Source of the DNA: an uncultured Bacteroides sp. | GTDB taxonomy: Bacteria; Bacteroidota; Bacteroidia; Bacteroidales; Bacteroidaceae | Assembly: GCA_949289265.1 (NCBI GenBank) | Contig: CASENE010000058.1 | Coordinates: 121,681 to 185,680, forward strand | Direction of reading: 5' to 3' | Length of the DNA: 64,000 nucleotides | In this document: piece by piece, positions 59,483-64,000 of the stretch | Layout: every line of letters begins with the position of its first letter | Numbering within the stretch: position 1 is the stretch's first letter | The notes under the pieces: model-generated | Databases searched by the model: none | What the model was told of the DNA's origin: nothing | Seen by the model: only the letters and a program-made list of their open reading frames with translations | Position numbers and translations under genes: made by a program

Positions 59483-61947
59483 GCCCACAGGCCTCCCACC
59501 TGGTGAATCAGGAAGGCCGCCACCCAGGCCAGCACGGTGGTATAACCGGCCACAAACAGGGTCCATTTCCAACTGCCCGTTTCGCCCTTGATGGCTGCCA
59601 GCGTGGCTATGCAGGGGAAGTAAATCAGCACGAACACCATGTAGCCGAAGGCCACCAGCGGCGTGATGGGGATGCGTTGCCCCAGGTTGAGGGCATCGGC
59701 TTCGGCATTGTCGGCATAAAGCACGCCCAGCGAACTGACCACCAGCTCCTTGGCGCCCACGCCCGACAGCAGTCCCACACCCAGTTTCCAGTCGAATCCC
59801 AGGGGTTCCATCACCGGCTCGATGGCCTTCCCGATGCGTCCGATGTAGGAGTTTTCCTGCTGTTCGGTCACTGTTTCGTAAGATTCGGACTGCGGGTAAT
59901 AGCCCAAGGCCCAGATGACCACGGAAGCCACCAGGATGATGCCGCCCATCTTGCGGAGGTATTGCGCCCCCTTCTCCCACGTGTGGCGGAAGATGGCTTT
60001 CGAGGTGGGCAGGCGGTAGGGCGGAAGCTCCATCACAAAGGGGGTATCGTCGCCCTTCACCAGGAAGCGGCAGAACAGGCGGGCCATGACAATGGCCAGG
60101 ACGATGCCGATGGCATAGACGGACAGCAGCACCAGGCTGGCATGGTGGGGGAAGAAGGCGGCCGTCAGCACCAGGTAGATGGGCAGGCGCGCGCTGCACG
60201 ACATCAGCGGGTTGATGAACATGGTCACCAGCCGGCTCTTGCGGTTCTCGATGGTGCGCGAGGCCATGATGGCCGGCACGTTGCACCCGAAGCCCATGAT
60301 GAGGGGGATGAACGACTTGCCGTGCAGTCCCATCTTGTGCATGATTTTGTCCATGATGAAAGCCGCGCGGGCCATATAGCCCGAATCCTCCATCAGCGAG
60401 ATGAAGAAATAGAGAATCAGGATGTTGGGCAGGAACACGATGACGCTGCCCACGCCCCCGATGACTCCGTCCACCAGCATGGCCTTCAGCGGCCCCTCGG
60501 GCATGTGTACGCTGATGAACTCGCCCAGCCAGGCCACGCCGGCCTCAATCCAGTCCATGGGATACTGCCCGACGGTGAAGGTCACCTCGAACATCAGGTA
60601 CATGAAGAGGAAGAAGATGGGGTATCCCCAAATGCGGTGCGTGACGATGGCGTCGATGAAGTGCGTGGCCCGCGACTTCTCCTTGTGGTTGTCCACGAAC
60701 GTCTCGCGCAAGGCCCCGGCTATGAAGCCGTACTTGGCATCGGTGATGGCCTGCTCGCTTTCCTCGTTCAGCACGGTGCGCAGACGTTCGGCCTCGCGGT
60801 CGCGCACGGCCAGGATTTCTGCCCCGTTGGGCAGTCCGCGCACCATCTGCTCCAGGTCCTTGTCGTTCTCCAGCAGTTTGATGGCCAGGAAACGGGTGGA
60901 ATATTTGTAACGGATGTTCTCGTTCACGCTCACCATGCGTTTCACCTCTTCGATGCTGCGTTCCAGTTCCGGCCCGTGGTTGATGTGGATGTGCCGGTAG
61001 ACGTGGTGCGGATGCTTGTCCTCCTCGTCCGTGCCATAGTCGTGGTCGGGTACGTAGGCCTTGTGCCAGTCCTGCATGTCCTTCTGGATTTCCGGGCTGA
61101 TCTGCCCGTTCTTGTCCAGGAAGTCGCCGCCTTCGTAGATATTGATGATGACGTGAAACAGGCGTTCGATGCCTTCGCCCGTGCGGCACACGGTGGGCAC
61201 CATCGGCACGCCTATCAGCTGTCCCAGGGTCAGGTAGTCCAGCTTGTTGCCGCTGGCTTGCAGCTCGTCGAACATGTTCAGGGCGATGACCATGCGCACA
61301 TTCATGTCTATCAGTTGCGTGGTGAGGTACAGGTTGCGCTCCAGGTTGGACGAGTCCACCACGTTGATGATGAAGTCGGGGGTCTCGTCGATGATGTGCT
61401 TGCGCACATACAGTTCTTCCGGCGAATAGGCCGAGAGGGAATAAGTGCCCGGCAAGTCCACGATGCGGAAATGGTAACCTTGGAAGTCGAAGTAGCCCTC
61501 TTTGGCATCCACCGTAACGCCGCTGTAGTTGCCCACCCGTTCGTGCGAACCGGAAGCGATGTTGAACAGCGAGGTCTTTCCGCAGTTGGGATTGCCCACC
61601 AGGGCCACATTGATGGTGCGTCGCTTCCCCAGGGCCAGCCGTTTCAGCTCTTCGTCGCTCACCGGCACGTCTTCGGGCAGTCCGCCGTGGAAGTCTGGTT
61701 GCAGTTCCGCCCGCTTGGCCTCTTGCTCGCTGATGACTTCTATCATCTCGGCCTCTTGCCTGCGCAGGGAAATTTCGTATCCCATTACCTTATATTTAAT
61801 AGGGTCTTTCAGCGGGGCGTTGAGCAACACCTCCACCGTCTTTCCCTTCACGAAACCCATCTCCACGATGCGCTTGCGGAATCCTCCGTGTCCAAGCACC
61901 TTTACGATGACTCCTTTCTCACCGGCTTTCAGTTCTGATAAACGCAT
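59479..61947 (-). CDS. feoB: FeoA-FeoB fusion, ferrous iron transporter
   Basis: The 822-residue protein joins an N-terminal FeoA SH3-like domain (about 1-75: MRLSELKAGEKGVIVKVLG) to FeoB. The G domain has G1 GNPNCGKTS (about 116-124), G3 DLPGTYSL and G4-like ALNMFDE. Gate-type helices follow (about 440-815), with FGCNVPAIMASRTIENRKSR and GVLYADN-type loops. It imports Fe(II) under anaerobic conditions with nucleotide hydrolysis. The FeoA-FeoB fusion is typical of Bacteroidetes. Upstream lies a complete promoter (-7 at 61973-61980, TTTG -33 at 62001-62004, 20-bp spacing). Confidence 0.96.
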   Translation of the reverse strand: MRLSELKAGEKGVIVKVLGHGGFRKRIVEMGFVKGKTVEVLLNAPLKDPIKYKVMGYEISLRRQEAEMIEVISEQEAKRAELQPDFHGGLPEDVPVSDEELKRLALGKRRTINVALVGNPNCGKTSLFNIASGSHERVGNYSGVTVDAKEGYFDFQGYHFRIVDLPGTYSLSAYSPEELYVRKHIIDETPDFIINVVDSSNLERNLYLTTQLIDMNVRMVIALNMFDELQASGNKLDYLTLGQLIGVPMVPTVCRTGEGIERLFHVIINIYEGGDFLDKNGQISPEIQKDMQDWHKAYVPDHDYGTDEEDKHPHHVYRHIHINHGPELERSIEEVKRMVSVNENIRYKYSTRFLAIKLLENDKDLEQMVRGLPNGAEILAVRDREAERLRTVLNEESEQAITDAKYGFIAGALRETFVDNHKEKSRATHFIDAIVTHRIWGYPIFFLFMYLMFEVTFTVGQYPMDWIEAGVAWLGEFISVHMPEGPLKAMLVDGVIGGVGSVIVFLPNILILYFFISLMEDSGYMARAAFIMDKIMHKMGLHGKSFIPLIMGFGCNVPAIMASRTIENRKSRLVTMFINPLMSCSARLPIYLVLTAAFFPHHASLVLLSVYAIGIVLAIVMARLFCRFLVKGDDTPFVMELPPYRLPTSKAIFRHTWEKGAQYLRKMGGIILVASVVIWALGYYPQSESYETVTEQQENSYIGRIGKAIEPVMEPLGFDWKLGVGLLSGVGAKELVVSSLGVLYADNAEADALNLGQRIPITPLVAFGYMVFVLIYFPCIATLAAIKGETGSWKWTLFVAGYTTVLAWVAAFLIHQVGGLWA

Positions 61948-61972
61948 ATAGTCCCTTGTTTAATAACGCCCG

Positions 61973-62004
61973 CAAAGATAAACGATAAGTTCATACGTCA
62001 CAAA
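61973..62004 (-). promoter_or_regulatory. Complete -33/-7 promoter of feoAB
   Basis: Minus strand TTTG (62001-62004), 20 bp, TATCTTTG (61973-61980). No obvious Fur box (GATAAT inverted pair) is seen, although the AT-rich stretch just upstream could hold one. Confidence 0.7.
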
Positions 62005-62096
62005 CAATTTAGAATGTTTTTAAATAAGTAGGGGCAAATAGAGGGAGTGACGGAATGAAGTGACTCGTTGAGCGTACGTCCGCTTCCTCCTTTCGT

Positions 62097-62120
62097 TGCC
62101 TCCCAAACAGGCATTTTTTT
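62097..62120 (+). terminator. Orphan terminator-like hairpin
   Basis: TGCCT (62097-62101) and AGGCA (62109-62113) form a short stem followed by seven T. No plus-strand gene precedes it; it may end antisense or leader transcription from the feoAB region. Confidence 0.55.
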
Positions 62121-62192
62121 GTTTACAAGTGCAAAACGGAGGCCTGCAAATCCAAAAGTATGTTATAGAACATAAGAAAATCGGGGCTACTA

Positions 62193-62223
62193 TTTGCAGA
62201 TTTCAGAAACGTCCGTATCTTTG
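62193..62223 (+). promoter_or_regulatory. Strong -33/-7 promoter without downstream ORF
   Basis: TTTG (62193-62196), 19 bp, TATCTTTG (62216-62223): a full consensus match with ideal spacing. Transcription would start near 62230. Confidence 0.75.
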
Positions 62224-62229
62224 CAACGC

Positions 62230-62463
62230 AATTGAGAAATTGCTGAAGAAATAAGATTGATAAATTTTCATAGGCTAAATTAATAGGTAATTAGGTAAAG
62301 GTAAAATTAAAGTTGTAAGTTTTCAAAATTAGGTAATTGAAGTTTGTTTTTAAAGGTAAAAGTAAAGATTGATTTTAGGTAACATTTGGATGTAAAAAAA
62401 GAAAAGCCTTTATGGCTTTTCTTCAAGAGGGCGAGGAGTTCGTGAGAACTGACTCGTTTTTTT
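62230..62463 (+). ncRNA. Candidate small RNA
   Basis: The stretch of about 235 bases between a consensus promoter and a terminator has no credible ORF and is far more AT-rich than its surroundings. It contains a near-repeat TAAAGGTAAAA(T/G)TAAAG (near 62303 and 62350), a stable hairpin (AAGAAAAGCC/GGCTTTTCTT, 62399-62423) and ends in a second hairpin (AGTTC-GTGA-GAACT within 62432-62456) with seven T. It may be a regulatory RNA, a 6S-like RNA or the leader of a gene displaced by the IS insertion immediately downstream. Confidence 0.5.
62432..62463 (+). terminator. Terminator of the candidate small RNA
   Basis: CGAG...CTCG (62432-62435 with 62453-62456) encloses AGTTC-GTGA-GAACT, then seven T (62457-62463). 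The hairpin at 62399-62423 has its T-run on the minus strand and could stop leftward transcription. Confidence 0.75.
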
Positions 62464-62536
62464 GTGTCTATACCTTTCGGGGGGGCGGTGGTCAGGTCTG
62501 CTTCATCTCTATGCTTCCGTGTCGCAGAGTTTAACG

Positions 62537-62590
62537 GGATCAGCGGATAATCCCGGTTGGCGATAGAAATTCTCAAGAATATTGAGTAGC
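62537..62590. repeat. Left terminal inverted repeat of the IS
   Basis: The 54 bases starting GGATCAGCGGATAATCCCGG are the exact reverse complement of 63947-64000. Its inner end carries an extra dyad CTCAA-GAATA-TTGAG and continues into a TAGCTTTG -7-like box (62587-62594) just ahead of the first transposase ORF. Confidence 0.95.
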
Positions 62591-62598
62591 TTTGCCGC

Positions 62599-62949
62599 AT
62601 GAAAGCAGACGACCTCCTCAGAGCCATCCTCCCGGATGTGCTGATAGACAATTTCGACGTGGTGAACTTCGAGAAAACCGATAGCCGTTTTGACATCTGG
62701 CTGGACGAAAAGAAAGTCCAGCTTCGTGAAGACAAGTGCAATCCCTCCATCATCTCCCATGGCTTTGGCGATTATCACGCCATTCAGGACTTCCCCATCC
62801 GGGGCCGTGCCACCTGGCTCCATGTGCGCAAGCGCAAGTGGCTCGACAAGGAGAGCGGCGAAATATTCAGTTACGATTGGGATTTGTCGGAATATGACGG
62901 CACGCGGCTCAACGCGGAGTTCGTTTCTTTTTTAAAAGAAGGAGATTGA
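62599..62949 (+). CDS. ISAon1-like transposase N-terminal region protein
   Basis: The 116-residue ORF resembles the small N-terminal proteins of ISAon1-type elements (DLLRAILPDVLIDNFDVVNF, VQLREDKC, GYHAIQDFPIRGRATWLHVR-like, then RLNAEFVSFLKE). It begins 8 bases after the left repeat and ends at a TGA 10 bases before the GTG of the second ORF. It probably supplies the DNA-end-binding part of the transposase, either as a separate protein or by +1 frameshifting on the T6A4 run near 62928-62937. The TAGCTTTG box at the repeat boundary would give a nearly leaderless mRNA. Confidence 0.85.
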   Translation: MKADDLLRAILPDVLIDNFDVVNFEKTDSRFDIWLDEKKVQLREDKCNPSIISHGFGDYHAIQDFPIRGRATWLHVRKRKWLDKESGEIFSYDWDLSEYDGTRLNAEFVSFLKEGD

Positions 62950-62959
62950 AACGACCCCG

Positions 62960-63964
62960 GTGAGCATCTCCACGCTGGCCTGCCGTTACGGCATGAACGG
63001 ACAGACCTTGCGCAAGCAGTACAAGGAAAAGATAAGCGGTTACCGCCAGTGGGACCAGTTGCCCCATGCAGAGGAATACCTGCTGTTCCCGGAGAACGTG
63101 GGCGCCGACCTGAGCCTTGACGAAACCTGTCTGAGCAACGGCGAGGTCTATACCGTGCTGACCGACAAGTCAGCACGCGGCAGGAAGGGGGCATTGGTGT
63201 CCATCATCCGCGGAGTCGCCACCGATAAGGTAAGCGCAGTCCTGCTTAAACTTCCCTGGGAAAGGCGCAAGGCGGTGAAGAGCATCACCACCGACCTGTC
63301 GTCAGCCATGATGCTGACCGCACGCAGGGTCTTTCCGGCCGCCAAACTTGTCAACGACCGCTTCCACGTCCAGCAGCTGATGTCCGAAGCGGTAGACCAG
63401 TTGCGCATACGCTTCCGCTGGCAGGTGCTCGAAGAAGAGAACAAGGCCATGCGCGCCCACCGCGAGAAACGGAAAGCCGCACGCTCGAAGCAGGAACGGG
63501 AGGCTATCGGTTCATGGGAACCCGCCCGGATGGCCAATGGTGAAACCCTTCCGCAAATCATGGCCAGGAGCAGGCATGTCATCCTCAAGCATGAGTCCAA
63601 ATGGAACGGACAGCAAAAGGCACGCGCCGCCATCCTCTTTGACAAGTTCCCTCCCTTGCGGCAGGCCTACCGGTTGAGCATGAAACTCACGGAGATCTTC
63701 AACAGGAAATCCACCCCGGACCAGGCCAGACTGAATCTGGCAAGATGGTATGATGAGGTAGAAAAATTCGGGCACAATGAATTCTCACGTGTGTTGGAAA
63801 CGTTTGAGAACCATAACCGGACTATCCTCAATTATTTTGAAGAAAGGCTTACGAATGCTTCTGCGGAATCCTTCAATGCGAAAATCAAGGCATTCCGATC
63901 ACTATTCAGGGGAGTTGGAGATATCAGGTTCTTTATGTTCAGACTGGCTACTCAATATTCTTGA
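62960..63964 (+). CDS. ISL3-family DDE transposase (catalytic part)
   Basis: The 334-residue protein has a helix-turn-helix start (STLACRYGMNGQTLRKQYKE) and the ISL3 DDE core: Asp in LSLDETCLSN, Asp in SITTDLSSAMM, and Glu in NASAESFNAKIK. A GTG start at 62960 has AGAAGGAG 14 bases upstream; translation may be coupled to the first ORF. The last five to six codons and the TGA lie inside the right terminal repeat. The gene looks intact, so the element could be active if the first ORF is functional. Confidence 0.92.
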   Translation: MSISTLACRYGMNGQTLRKQYKEKISGYRQWDQLPHAEEYLLFPENVGADLSLDETCLSNGEVYTVLTDKSARGRKGALVSIIRGVATDKVSAVLLKLPWERRKAVKSITTDLSSAMMLTARRVFPAAKLVNDRFHVQQLMSEAVDQLRIRFRWQVLEEENKAMRAHREKRKAARSKQEREAIGSWEPARMANGETLPQIMARSRHVILKHESKWNGQQKARAAILFDKFPPLRQAYRLSMKLTEIFNRKSTPDQARLNLARWYDEVEKFGHNEFSRVLETFENHNRTILNYFEERLTNASAESFNAKIKAFRSLFRGVGDIRFFMFRLATQYS

Positions 63965-64000
63965 GAATTTCTATCGCCAACCGGGATTATCCGCTGATCC
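63947..64000. repeat. Right terminal inverted repeat of the IS
   Basis: The 54 bases are the exact reverse complement of 62537-62590. They contain the last codons and stop of the transposase and reach the end of the window. Confidence 0.95.

Larger units (their letters stand above)
62537..64000 (+). mobile_element. ISL3-family (ISAon1-like) insertion sequence
   Basis: The element is bounded by perfect inverted repeats of at least 54 bp and encodes a split transposase. The right repeat runs to the last base of the window, so the outer end and target-site duplication cannot be fixed. The left end may extend a base or two beyond 62537. It sits just behind the candidate small RNA. Confidence 0.9.

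Noticed and set aside
62307-62753. Minus-strand ORF across the candidate RNA and IS left end
   Set aside because: It runs through a terminator hairpin, the IS end and low-complexity AT-rich DNA, with no family resemblance.
62931-62937. TTTAAAA as a canonical -1 frameshift site in the IS
   Set aside because: The -1 frame meets a stop at 62961-62963, and the second ORF is in the +1 frame, so a -1 shift cannot fuse the two ORFs.

Overview
The window reads as chromosomal DNA of a high-GC member of the Bacteroidales, most likely Bacteroidaceae. Three things point there. Promoters follow the Bacteroidetes pattern: a -7 box TAnnTTTG, in four cases with a TTTG -33 box 19-20 bp upstream, often only a few bases from the start codon. 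The gene content is typical of gut Bacteroides: a hybrid two-component fructan sensor, an ilvD-ilvB-ilvN-thioesterase-ilvC operon, a FeoA-FeoB fusion, sialidase, a Bacteroidetes-length SecA and HU-like proteins. Gene orders such as HU / AURKAIP1-COX24 mini-protein / RNase G also fit. I see no plasmid, phage or ICE backbone. The only mobile element is an ISL3-type insertion sequence at the right edge.

Layout. 1-7771: the tail of an HU-type protein, then a compact fructan locus (GH32 hydrolase, MFS transporter, fructokinase, and a hybrid sensor/regulator with a sugar-binding periplasmic domain) without SusC/SusD. 7885-12785 (minus): a Tricorn-like protease, a TerB/DnaJ protein and an acetyltransferase. 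12899-18475 (minus): an apparent seven-gene transcript holding a DUF3791/DUF3990/DUF3791 toxin-antitoxin-like cassette, a steroid 5-alpha-reductase, an Old Yellow Enzyme, a short-chain dehydrogenase and a sialidase. 18753-20663: a UPF1-like helicase. 20910-27228 (minus): the branched-chain amino acid operon with a complete attenuator (leader peptide, antiterminator, terminator). 27744-38275: HU-like protein, membrane MutS homologue, DUF4105 protein, a degenerate alkaline-phosphatase-fold protein, SecA, a lipoprotein and a small acidic protein. 38583-40707: HU, a 30-residue ribosomal-type protein and RNase G. 40766-46561 (minus): GtrA, a CDP-alcohol phosphotransferase, a sigma-54 two-component pair and a TolC-type protein with a clear sigma-54 promoter and paired upstream palindromes. 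46786-56604: HD hydrolase, small lipoprotein, MtaB, a glycosyltransferase, a receiver/PEP-synthase-like fusion, a GNAT protein, an HMA-AraC fusion and MenA. 56708-61947 (minus): rfbB/rfbA, tRNA-Cys and feoAB with its small Cys-rich partner. 62193-62463: a strong promoter and terminator enclosing no ORF (candidate small RNA). 62537-64000: the IS.

The most unusual feature is spread along the whole window. Eleven intergenic regions carry short tandem arrays of 3-5 dyad-symmetric units whose period is constant within an array at 21, 22 or 23 bp (about two DNA helical turns), while the unit sequence differs between loci. Some arrays also share conserved flanks. They have no spacers, so they are not CRISPR arrays, and I do not recognise them as a named family.
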